Below the pieces are notes generated by a model. It did not search any database and was not told where the DNA came from. It was given only the letters and a program-made list of their open reading frames with translations. The position numbers and the translations under genes are program-made. From Membranipora membranacea (lineage: Eukaryota; Bryozoa; Gymnolaemata; Cheilostomatida; Membraniporidae), in assembly GCA_914767715.1 (NCBI GenBank), contig OU612065.1:16494001-16558000 (forward strand): a DNA stretch of 64,000 bases, read 5' to 3'. Shown piece by piece: positions 37,971-49,063 of the stretch. The stretch's first letter is position 1. Every line of letters starts with the position of its first letter.

Positions 37971-40542
37971 ATGGCTGCACTATTTGGCAACACAACCCAG
38001 AGGTCTGGGGGAAAGAAGAACCTCATTGAATTCAAGGCTGGCAAGATGTACTTACAGGGGAAAATGTGTCATGCTGATAAAAGAAAGGGCCAGGTTTTCA
38101 TACATCAGTCTGATGATTCTCTGATGCACTTCTGTTGGAAGGACAGAACTTCAGGAAAAGTAGAGGAGGTAACTCTAGACTAGACTTTTCTCAATTTTGC
38201 TTGATCATTATTATTTTCTCTATGATTTATTAATTATACCATACACCCTATACACCAGTCTGGCCACTATTATAGTACCCCTTGTTTACAAAAACATTCT
38301 GAAATATCTAGATATTGGCTAGTAAAATTTCAGTGGGGGATAGATAGGTGGTTGTTGTTGAATGGAGTTGAAGATAAGATGAATGAGCTAATGATTCAAT
38401 TGAATTGAATTACTGAATTAGCACACCAATGAACTCCCTCTCCCCTCTAATTCATTCTTATACATATTAGGTGTCAGGACAGATGTTGACACCGTCTTCC
38501 GGCTTCCTATATCTTATTGAATCCTATCTTTAACTCTCACCGTTAGCATAATAATGCGCATGCATGCCGTTGCGTGGAGGAATGATTGTCAACCAATTCA
38601 TAATTTGTAAGCGTTTGTTTTATTACAGGATTTACTGATATTTCCGGAAGATGCCGAGTTTAAGAAAGTACCACAGTGTACTACTGGGCGTGTGTATGTT
38701 CTCAAGTTCAAATCCGGGTCCAAGAAGATCTTTTGGCTCCAGGTATGTCACTAGAAGAGTGGAGAGGTATTTGGCTCAACTAAAATCTGAGAGTAATTTA
38801 TGTGAAATAAGGCCTATAAAGGTAAATTAATGAAGCTTTTTTCGTGCTGTGACTTCTAACTTGTATACTTAGCACTACTTGATCTCATAAAAACCAGAAT
38901 AGAATAAAATTGAATTACAAACGTTATGAATAATATTTTGCAAATTAACTATAGTTTAATGTTTTAGAAAAGTTAAAATTGAAATACATGAGATATTTTT
39001 TTCCTGGAGTAAGGACTGGTAAAAGTTCACCCAAGTTCACCCTTTTTAATACCACATACCTAACTATTGTTTCTAACAGGAGCCGAAGGCAGAAAAAGAT
39101 GACGATAACTGTAAGAAAGTCAATGACTTGCTGAACAATCCTCCTACTCCAGGATCTACCAGAGGGGGAGGATTCGGAGGAGGCGGTGGTCTGGCCGATC
39201 TTCAGCATAGCGACTTAGCCAACCTAGGTGAGTTTCTGCACCCTATAAATAGCAGTGTCTGAATGGAATGATGTACTCCATTGCCCATGTTGCCAAAGTT
39301 CTGTATTGCAGATGTTTTCTGTCCTAAAGAATAAAAATAGTAACTAAGGTCACTTTTTATAGTGTATACAACTTCAAATAATACTGGGGTCCTCTAGGAA
39401 CGCCATCTAACAAGTACAAAGCAAAACTGTCACATGTCCTCTTTCAACAGCTGGTGATTCTGATCTGAGCAGTCTGCTTGGAGATATGAGCCAGGAGCAG
39501 TTACTACGCCTGATCGGAGGGGCTGGTAGTCTGGGTGGTGGAGCAGGTCTTGCTAATGCCCTGAGAAGCGCTGCACGACCTGCTAGTGCTCAGAGTCAGG
39601 AGTCAGCAACCCCTCTGAGAGTTCAGTCAGCCCCTGAGTCACAACCAGCTATGGAAGAAGACTCTGCCACCCCACAGCCGAGACCAGTGACTGCAGCTGC
39701 TCTGCCAGGGGGTCCTGCAGCTCAATCAGCTAGGGCAGGAGCCCAGTCAATTCAGCTCAGTGACCTTCAAAACGTCCTGTCAAACATAGGAGGTAGGTGA
39801 TAATACTAAATAACCAGAAGTAATATGGATAGAAATGTCCAAATTCTAGTTCAATTTGTTTCTATTAAATACCCATGTAGATAAACAATTATATCATCGT
39901 GTGTGATAACTTATGCGAATGAAGTAGTATTTTATGGTATTTAAATTTATGAATGAGTTTATTTATTCCTTCTTATAATTTGTGATCATAATCTACAGTA
40001 CCAGCAGAGGCAGCATCCGAGGAACCTGTAAACCTGACCGAGGTGCTGACTGCAGAGAGAATGATACCAATACTGGCAGACCCAGGTGTACAGGAGAGAC
40101 TAACTCCATTCTTACCTCAGGATGCATCCATACCATCAAGTCAGGATGAACTAAGGTCCACAGTGGCCTCCCCTCAGTTTCAGCAGGCTGTCACCAGCTT
40201 CAGCTCTGCTCTAGCTAGTGGACAACTAGGACCAGTGCTTGCCCAATTTGGTCTAGGAGATGCAGCAGTTGCAGCAGCCAACCAAGGAGGTAGGATATTA
40301 CTCCTATGCTCATCATATTATACCCGTTATGTTTAAGAAACCTCGAATTAACAGTATCCAACCAACTCGCTGTTGCTCATTAACTCCATATACAATTCTT
40401 TTTTGGGATGCCGATTGTTTTATATCTTATAAAATTAAAATAATTACTATCACTTTTACTCATAGATATCCAAGCGTTTGTGAAAGCAATGCAAGATGCT
40501 GAGAAGTCTGAGCCAAAGGAGGAGAAAATGGATGAGAGCTAA
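37971..40542 (+). CDS. ADRM1: Proteasomal ubiquitin receptor ADRM1 / RPN13
   Basis: Six exons join to 389 residues (human 407): 37971-38168, 38629-38742, 39080-39227, 39451-39792, 39999-40289, 40466-40542. RPN13 sits on RPN2 in the 19S proteasome cap, binds ubiquitin chains and recruits the deubiquitinase UCH37. The N-terminal Pru domain (about 15-125) shows [46 protein letters not shown] and the NNPPTPG end. A Gly/Ser/Ala/Pro linker follows (about 125-250). The C-terminal DEUBAD domain (about 250-370) keeps [33 protein letters not shown] and ALASGQLGP. The protein ends in a short acidic KPEEKMDES-like tail. Intron phases agree throughout. Confidence 0.97.
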
Positions 40543-40593
40543 ATCTTCAACAGCCTTCCAACAAGTTCAAGAAACATGGATAACCCTCTGACA

Positions 40594-40599
40594 AATAAA
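40594..40599 (+). terminator. ADRM1 polyadenylation signal
   Basis: AATAAA 52 bases after the ADRM1 stop, followed by a T-rich stretch near 40611. This gives a very short 3'UTR. Confidence 0.65.
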
Positions 40600-40676
40600 A
40601 TTACACAACATTTTTTTGCGTTTTAGCAATGTCTAACATGATCACCAATAATATGACTGCATTTTTTTGGAGCATT

Positions 40677-40682
40677 TTTATT
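40677..40682 (-). terminator. Candidate staufen polyadenylation signal
   Basis: AATAAA on the minus strand, about 315 bases after the staufen stop; another lies at 40726-40731. Either would end the staufen transcript close to the ADRM1 end. Confidence 0.45.
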
Positions 40683-40995
40683 GTCCAAAATACATTGTCT
40701 GGTGATTACATACAGAGAACAAGCCTTTATTATTATATAAGGGAATTCGGGCTATAACTCATGCAAAAAGAAAACACACTATAGCACCAGATGGACACTC
40801 TGACAAACCTGGCTAGATAGCATACCAGTCATTCAATAAATTAATTAATATAGGGCATAATGGTTATAGATTTTGTTATTCATTATCAACATCATATGAG
40901 GCAACATTGTTTTGCTGCAAAAAAGATTTTGCGGGTCTTCAATTCAACACTTGGTAGAGGTAAATTGAAAGTTTCAATGCATCACAAGACTTCAC

Positions 40996-43900
40996 TCAGT
41001 TGGACTCCACACTATCAGTAGAAGGTTTGGTCTGCTCATCAAGGCTAATATGTTCCAACTTCACAGTTTTTTGTCCAGGTTTGACATTATTGATCTCCAG
41101 GTTGGCCTCATTGATATCACCATTAGCATCTAGTTTTAGTGCATGGATCTCCAAACCATCACCACTTCCGTTCTTCATATCAAGTTTGATCTCCGCTTTC
41201 ACCTCCTTATCATCTGTGTAAAATAATGGTATTGGTGGTGATCTCTGAGGCATAGTTATACTTACCAGTAGGTGTGAAGTATAGAAAGTAGTACGCTAGA
41301 CCTGTTCACATGTGTACTATAATATGGATTCCTTTTTATTAATATTTCATAATCCAAATCAACTAGGGAGTTATCGTTCTAAGAGGGGCATTTAAGAGGA
41401 CAACTCCAAGAGACCATTGGCTGATAACAGAGGTTTTACACGGAAAAGCCAAATCTTTGGCAGGTCATTGCAGGATTTTTCTACTAGCGATCTTGTTCAA
41501 ATTTCCAAATATGTTAATTTTATACCTAAAAATTGATGTTACCCCCGGATAGTTTGCTGCCCACTGATTCTGACCTAGTTATTTTCTTGGAACTCGGCAA
41601 AAGAAGATGACAGTCAAATACTTATGAAATCTTATCGATTTTTATGGATTACTTCTGTTAAAGTGTTTTTTTTCAAATTGTGGCTAGCCACGAGATGACA
41701 AAAAAAAGCTTCTTAAGTAATAAAAAAAACAATTGTATGGAAATCAGATAATCAAAACCTACTTTCAGAATGAGGTGAAGTTGTCTCCTCACTGCTATTA
41801 TCGTCCGGTTCTGATGACTGAGCGAGTTGGTTAAGAGCGTGAAGTGAGGCTTTATTACGTGATTCCTCAATACTTGATGCTGAGTCATGGTAGGATCTAG
41901 TAGGATTTGTATGCAGGGCAACCAGAGTCATGAACATATCCGTGTTTGTGCCCTGAAATGGAATATTTCACATGTGATAGGCGTAGATAGCGCATGTGAT
42001 AGTGTAGATATTAGAAAATCTTTGATTAAAGGTGCAAAATACAAGTAAAGATCATACTACACTTATGTGAGTTAACCTATAAGAAAATCTCGATTAAAAA
42101 AAATTCTGATGGTTTTGGCTGATCTATATTTTTATATAAGTAAGAAAAAGTCAAAGTAATGATACCTTGGGAAAGTCTGTGAACTCGATGAGAAATCCCA
42201 TGCAGGTTGCCAGGTACTCGAGCTTTTCTCTGGGTGACTGTAGGGCGCTCTTAGGATGTTCTATCGTAGGTAGCAATGTCTCTCCTACCACTGATTTACC
42301 TATATGTCAAAAAGTCAATAATCTCATTAGAAAGTTAAGGCATTTACATTACTTGTTATCAGCCATGATCAAAAACATAATGAACTGCAAGTTCGAATAT
42401 TACTAAAAATGGGAGAAATGAAACATGCTTGGTTGCTTGCCTAGAGAACAATTTACGGTTCTTTCTCAATGTGAAATATGTTTTGAAGATATAATATTGT
42501 GAATTGTTCATTACCTGTATCAAGCAGTTCTTTGGCAATGGAAGCTGCGAGCTCTGCCTTGAATTGGGGAATATCTTGTTTGGTTGTGCTGGAAGGAGAA
42601 GCCGGCCTGACTATTACCCCAGGAGGCTGAAACCAGAGATATGATTGAGAACATAGACATATTATCATCGTGATTTTGTCACTATCAAGAAGATTCAATA
42701 ACATATTGGCCAAAAATCTTTAAGAAAACACAGGTAGCCTTAACTAGGAGCATATTTTGATGCAATCTTATAATGCATACAATCCAACCTCAAATAGGCG
42801 GCTTACATTTACATCGGTTGGCATATTAACTTGTTTCTCATTGTCTCAGCTTACTCTGTCCCCCTTTTATAGACCCAACTTATGTAACAAGGTAAAACAA
42901 ACTACTGACAAGAGCTCACCTTGCTGCTTGAACTGACTGAGTCGACAAACGTCACATGTTTGTTGTGATGGGGGGAGGTGTGATCAGAAGACTTGAGGAC
43001 TGACTTTCCGGGCTCTGGTGATGGTTTACTGTAGCCCATCATTTGAAGCATTTCTTCAGCAGCATTTCTCTTGGCTAGTTTCTTATTGGGTCCTTTACCG
43101 TGACATGCCAGATCGTTACACTCCACCTAATACACAAGTTGATTATAGTGAACAACATTTGATTCTTACGCAAGTGGTTTGTAAATCAAGGGTCACTGTT
43201 CCCAAAAGCTTGAGTGTCTAATATGAAATGACATGCCAAGTGCTCCAGACATCTTTCCAATCAGTAAGCACATATATTTCTACAAGTGGTGCTTGTGTCA
43301 CATATTATCAATCAAGACAATTGGCTCCACTTCTTACAGTAGGAGATTCATACAGAGAAGTTTGATGTCAGAAATGTATTGTCAGCTACTGTAGTCTTCA
43401 TATAAGACAATGATTAGATGTGAGGTTCAACTGACCATTTTAGATCTATTATGTCACTATCATTAAAAACATTTAGAAGTTTAATCTAACTTACGGATTC
43501 AACAAATATGTTATTAACTAAGTACGCTATAAAGGGGTTTCAGATGGATACCTGAATAACAAACTCGCGTCTTCTTGGTAGGCCTTGTTCAGTGACTAAG
43601 GTATATAGAGGCTCTCTACGCCTGTTGGCTTGTTGGATTTGTATGAGTCTACTGATTGGGTTTATCCCGGAGCCATATTCTATATTCGCTTTTTGCATCT
43701 GAAGAATCAAATATATTCAAATACAGAATCCAATATGTGCAAGGTGGTTATAATCTCTTTCAAAAGAGACAAGGAAACCCAGAAAAAATACATAGATGTA
43801 CGGGTGATTATGACTACAGGTTATAGTGAATGATAAAAAGTTATAATGAAAACTAAAATGAAGGTAGAAGCTCACCTTGATGAGATTTCTATTTTTCTTT

Positions 43901-46900
43901 TTGTTGGCCACATTTTTTACTTTCTGTTTAGATGCTACAGATGGCAAGTGAAGAGCTTGTAATTTGTCTAACATGAGTTCTGCAGCCTTCTTCTTGCTCT
44001 TTTTCTTACTGTTTCCTTCTCCCTCTGTCACATTTTCACCACAATCACATCTGAAATATCAACAGAGGTTTTGTAAAACTGGTCTGGTTATGCTTGTTAG
44101 CCATAGATTTTAAGAGGAATAATTACAAATGTTTTTTTATATACAACTTCCAACTTATTGCTCTATTATTTCGTAGAAGCGAGCACAGAATAATGAACTA
44201 TAAAATCAGAGCAACACGCACAAGACTCAACATGCACACAATTATCAAGATAAATTATAGGAATATCACTATTACCTTGTGACGAAATTTCTGAGATGAG
44301 GTGGGCCAGATTCGTGTATCACTTCAAAGTTGATGGTAAGAGCGTGCTGCAGTGCCAGCTCGTGAACTTGACTAATTTCTGATTTACCGTCGATACTCTC
44401 ATCTACTGATCCCTCATTCTCATCACAACTAGATGTAACGGAGCAGCACGCTGCTGCAGTCTCAGATGTCGTGTCGGTCGTTGCTGGTACGATTGCTGAT
44501 GTGTCTGTGCTTGGAGATGCTGTTTCGGCTGTTGCAGTGTCTGAAAAAGAGTTCTTTTTAAGTAAAGTAATTACGAGAAATTATAAATTATGACAAGGTA
44601 AAAGAGACCGAGGACATAGTGTGATGCTAGACTAAACTAATAGTCTCTATCTTTCCGTACGACGGCCCTCCGGGCCTCGCTTCGCTTGGCCCGTCGGGAG
44701 GGTAGCCTGTTGGTTCAGTCTAGTGTGATGCAATTTACAAAATAATATACATAAGTTATTGTCGGCCTGGTAAGACGTTTTATCTCATACAACCCACCAA
44801 GTAGGAATCGTGTGTGCATAATTTTGTAAAGCCATTCATTCTTCAGACCTGCCACTATGGCAATCTCATGCCATGTAACAGTGGGATTTCAAGGAAGTGA
44901 AGATTATCGACAGCATCGTTGTCGTCTCATTACAACAAAATAGAATTCAGTCTATCGTTTTATTTCATATACATGCTAAAATAAAGTTGGTTAAAATGAT
45001 CATTTACCTGGGCTAGTAGTATCACTACTACTTGTAGGCTGTTTTTCAATCAAATCAGCGATCTTGTTAGTGTCAGTAGAAGATTTAGTTTTGTTCTGTG
45101 TAAGGTTGGGTGATGGTGTCCTTAGTTGGTTTGGTGTGTTACGTAGCACCTTTAGTGCTTTTTGTGCAGCATTGTGCTTAGCTTGTTGACGGGTGGCACC
45201 CTCACCTTTGAACTCTCTTTTGTCTATTTTGAGCAGAACATGGTATGCTCTTGGCATACGCGGCCTGTAGGCTGGCTGCATGAATCTGGAAAAAAAACCA
45301 ACAAACATGAATCCATGGAAACATACTGAATTTTGCACTATAAGCCTGTAGTTCGAATGATATCCAGGATATGAATGTTGTAAGTACATTATACAACTGA
45401 CGCCGAAGTGATCCATCACACTAATAAACACTTATCATTCCTGTTGATGTGTGTATCCTGTTCAATGCGTATTTCCTGTTTATGTATACTTGTGTTAAAT
45501 GTGTAATAATCTTACAGTTTGACATCATCAAAGAATTTATTTGAAAAGACTTTCAATTCTGACTGAACGACCACAGCGGTGAGCACTTACTGATTAGCAA
45601 AAGGATGATAGGCAGTATAGGGTCTTTGATGATATTCTGAGATTGCTGGAGGTGGCCTATGGTAAAGCCCTGCTGGATTGTAATGCTGATGGTGCAGATG
45701 AACATGTCTGAATGCAAGTGGTCTTACAGGCTGATCTATGTTCAAATAATCAGGATGTTGACCCAACTTCATCGCTAATGCATTCAGTTCCACTGTTGGT
45801 GTCACCGCAGCCTCTGTACAAGTAACCATCAATATGGCGATAAATGAAATTTATTTTATCCATCATGGTCAAGATTGGAAGTTTATCAACTTAAGGATTG
45901 AAACTGATTATACAGCTTGGTTAAACCTCGTTTGTGAGACATACATCTACTATCCTGATAAGCTTTAAACAAGTACTTAATAGTATCATGATATAATATT
46001 ATATGTATCATGTTATACATTGCATTGAAATGTTCTGTACCGTCAGATCTAATTTATACAAACAAGCAATCATATGTATTATTGATAATTGTATGACTGT
46101 TAATTGCAGGTGCCGGTGAGAAAATCATCATCAACATCATGGGTAACTTACTTTTTTTGTCTATGTTAGCTGATGATGCAGTAAGTCTGGCTGGTCTATC
46201 TACAGGTCTTTTGAGTTTTGTCACATTTAGAGCAGTTTCAGCGGCGGTGTGCTGGGCCCTTTTAATACTCGTACCGGACCCTACGTGACTCTCAGTCCCC
46301 AGGTCCAGCCTTATATGAAACTCTTTCTTGTGAGCAGGCCCTTTTTCATCTTCCAACACATATTTGTGTTCAATCTAAAAATAGTTTACTTTATTTTTGC
46401 ATCCAATATCATGGTATTGATAAAATTGAATGCTTACAATGTAGAGATTATTAGTTAGAGCACAAGTTCGCTATCAGACCGGTCCCAACATAGAATAATG
46501 CATTGGTAGGGTGGTTTTTGACCAAAGGCTTGTGTTGATCATATAAAATTAAACAAGTTCATATTGTTACTTGACATAATATGTTTTATCATCAAACGAA
46601 TTGTCGCACATAATATGCCTACCTTATTGTATCTTGCCAGCTCATTGATAAGACACATAGGAGTCTTCTCTTTGCAATTTTGTTTGGATGATTGTCTGTT
46701 TTCACATCTTTGGGTTTCTGTGCTTGTATTCCTCATATCAGGAGTGACAGATAAAACTCCTCTCTGCCCTTTGTGGGGGGCATTAAGGTCTGCAGCCACT
46801 GCAGCTGGCGTTGCTTGTACACCAACATCTGTACTTTTAGTGCTCTGTGAGTTGTCTATAAGATCAACAATGTTTGATTAAAATGGTTGATTAATATCAG

Positions 46901-47356
46901 GTGTCTCATCACTCGGCACATCCCGAAGTATGGGCGGCGAGATATGAGTTGTGATTGAGGCTGCATATCAGTTGCAGCAAGTGAGGCTGCAATTTCTGCA
47001 CAAATTTGCTCTCAGTGTTTAGCAGGTAGGCGCACACCTGGGGGTCAACCGGTAGTCAATGGACTGTAGTGAGATTCGAACCCACGACATTCAACACTTG
47101 CGTGCTGGAGGACCGACGCTCTAACCAACCTAGCCATATCCTCCTCATAATAAACATCTTTGTCTCAGGTAAGGCACAACGAAGAAGATATTTGGAGCAA
47201 TAACAAAGAATGATTACCTATGGATTTTGTGAGGGTCCGTGTTGGTTTGTTCCCCTGCACTGGTGAGCTGCCATTGTGTGCGTCAGGCTTAACTGTCTTG
47301 CCTGTAGGAGATTCTGTGTGTGATTTGGAAACCTCTTCTTTCGTCATCTCCGACAT
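40996..47356 (-). CDS. STAU: Staufen double-stranded RNA-binding protein
   Basis: Thirteen coding exons on the minus strand give 847 residues: 47218-47356, 46623-46855, 46152-46374, 45591-45813, 45008-45285, 44276-44540, 43876-44050, 43552-43698, 42920-43126, 42515-42626, 42166-42299, 41763-41952, 40996-41213. Staufen binds double-stranded mRNA regions for transport, localisation and decay. All five dsRBDs are present: dsRBD1 about 109-178 ([15 protein letters not shown]), dsRBD2 about 203-322 ([14 protein letters not shown], then [16 protein letters not shown]) split by a His/Pro/Tyr-rich loop, dsRBD3 about 418-487 ([29 protein letters not shown]), dsRBD4 about 521-593 ([27 protein letters not shown]) followed by HVTFVD, and dsRBD5 about 690-757 ([12 protein letters not shown]). 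An acidic tail of about 90 residues follows, longer than in human STAU1. A SINE fills most of intron 1. Confidence 0.95.
44627..44723. mobile_element. Small non-autonomous element with GC-rich core
   Basis: A 97-bp insert is bounded by direct repeats TGTGATG (44620-44626 and 44724-44730). Its ends, ctagactaaactaa and the complement of ttggttcagtctag, match at 12 of 14 positions. The centre is a GC-rich imperfect hairpin (ggccctccgggcc ... ggcccgtcgggaggg) that stands out in AT-rich DNA. It lies in the intron between staufen exons 5 and 6. The 7-bp duplication does not identify a superfamily. Confidence 0.6.
46406..46442 (+). repeat. Dispersed repeat fragment shared with the 62-kb foldback element
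   Basis: Thirty-seven bases starting atatcatggtattgataa match 62095-62131 with one or so mismatch. This copy lies in staufen intron 2. Confidence 0.7.
46876..47149 (-). mobile_element. tRNA-headed SINE, copy 2
   Basis: On the minus strand the head reads TGGCTAGGTTGGTTAGAGC (A box) and GTGGGTTCGAATCTCAC (B box/T arm). About 15 extra bases lie between the arms compared with copy 1. The body shares cccaggtgtgcgcc, agcaaatttgtgcag, gcagcctca and cgccgcccat with copy 1. The tail at 46876-46900 contains gattaa. It makes up about three quarters of staufen intron 1 (46856-47217), in the gene's orientation, and its tail begins about 20 bases from the exon 2 boundary. Confidence 0.85.
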
Positions 47357-49063
47357 GGCCCTTGGGATAACAAGATAATAAAATAAAAAATATTCGCAAT
47401 CCATTGGTGAAATTCTGAACCTGGGAATGATTGATCACTAACAATGAGAGGGAGTTCATTGATCATTAACAAAGCCTGTGCAAAACTAACCCATTTCTGA
47501 AAGGTACATGACATTAGCTCCAGAAAAAAGGATTCGGTGGATTTCTTCATAACAGGTCTTATGAGGCATCATGCTGCCGTCTCAAGCGACTGGTCAAGGT
47601 AGCCGTTTCAGAACTGTTTAACAAATTGTAGTGAGGGTAGCCCCACCACCAAATAAAGTTTGTTAAGACCCCAAGTCTAAATCCCATTTTATTCACAAGT
47701 AACTACACGAAGGTGTCTTGACCTATCTCACCATCAAATATCTGCTGACAATAGAGAGTTTTTGAACTCTAAGCTGACACCCAGATGGCAGCAGCAAAAT
47801 TGTAGTTTCCTTACGCAATCCAAGGATCCATCCATATACTGTACTAACTATCGGGATATGAACTCTAAAAATAAATAGCACAAATATAGTAAGTCTGACA
47901 TAACTGAGCTAGTCAGCCTGTTTTTATTGGGCTGTACTAACGCAATTGTTTATTAGAAGGAATATCAAACTTTCCTCTGGTATTAGCAAAAAGGTGCAGA
48001 TGGACAGATAAAGTCTACAGTGAAAGCCAATTCTCTTTCTTGAGTACCAGCACTGTTTACCCTGAAACCTCAAGTGTATGAGATCTAACGGCTGGCTGGC
48101 AAGGTCGAACATTTGGCAAAAATGTATACACCAATTAGTAGGCCTAGGGATCCGAGATAGTCCTTAGAACATGTTGTAGCCTAAGTGCTGATTGCTGAAC
48201 AATACATTTCAGAAGAGGATACTTCAATCTATCTAGTCTACTGTTCAGTCATACAGCTGACCCCATTGGAGAAACAGATCTGAACTGTTTCCTGATGGGA
48301 GACTGTAAGTGTAAGGACCACTGGTATGTACCCGCTGATGTAGCTGCCTGCGACAAACAACGCCCCTTGAAAAGAATCAAGGCATTGGATCCACTTGGCG
48401 AAAACCATAAACAAACTTTTGGTTAGCTGGGGGAGGGGGAACTGAAGTGGTATTTGTGCTAGGAATGATCACTGGCAATATAAGTTAGTAACTGCAAATG
48501 CCTATGATGAGAGTCAAATCATCTTCTGGCTGTACCTACAACAATACTATTTTAAGGCAAACTCACATCCATTTAGGTTGTAAACAAACAAGTTACCAAA
48601 GATTCAATGAGTTGGGGATAATGGAACCCAATAAGGGCATATCTACAATAAAACCAGGGACAGACCAGACAGGGCCCTCACCCACTCCTTGGTCTGACTC
48701 TCTCTCTGGCAATGTTCAATGTGAATGTTAGTGACTGGACCCTGTCTCAGAGAGTACAACTCTGCGAATATGATTTATAAGGGATGTGATAGGCCACTTC
48801 TCATGCAGTGAGCCTGTGTACAATGTCACTTCACTCAAGGAGTTCCAAGGATCCAGATTGCAGCGTTTCACCGTTCACATCAATTGACCATTGATATTAT
48901 TATTAGTATGATCACTACAGAATATCAACATCATCACTGAAATACCGGATATCAGCATTGGCGACCAATGACTATCAATACATTGTCCCCAAACAATAGA
49001 TCAGACTCAAAAATTAAATTACTTGAGTCACTACAAGAATACTACAAATTTGAAGAAGAATCA
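47357..49063. promoter_or_regulatory. Divergent upstream region staufen / RNPS1
   Basis: 1.7 kb between the start codons of two divergent genes. No coding sequence is supported. It must hold both promoters and 5'UTRs. An imperfect inverted pair (gaccagacagggccctcac ... gtgactggaccctgtctc) lies near 48660-48755. No clear core promoter motif. Confidence 0.5.
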
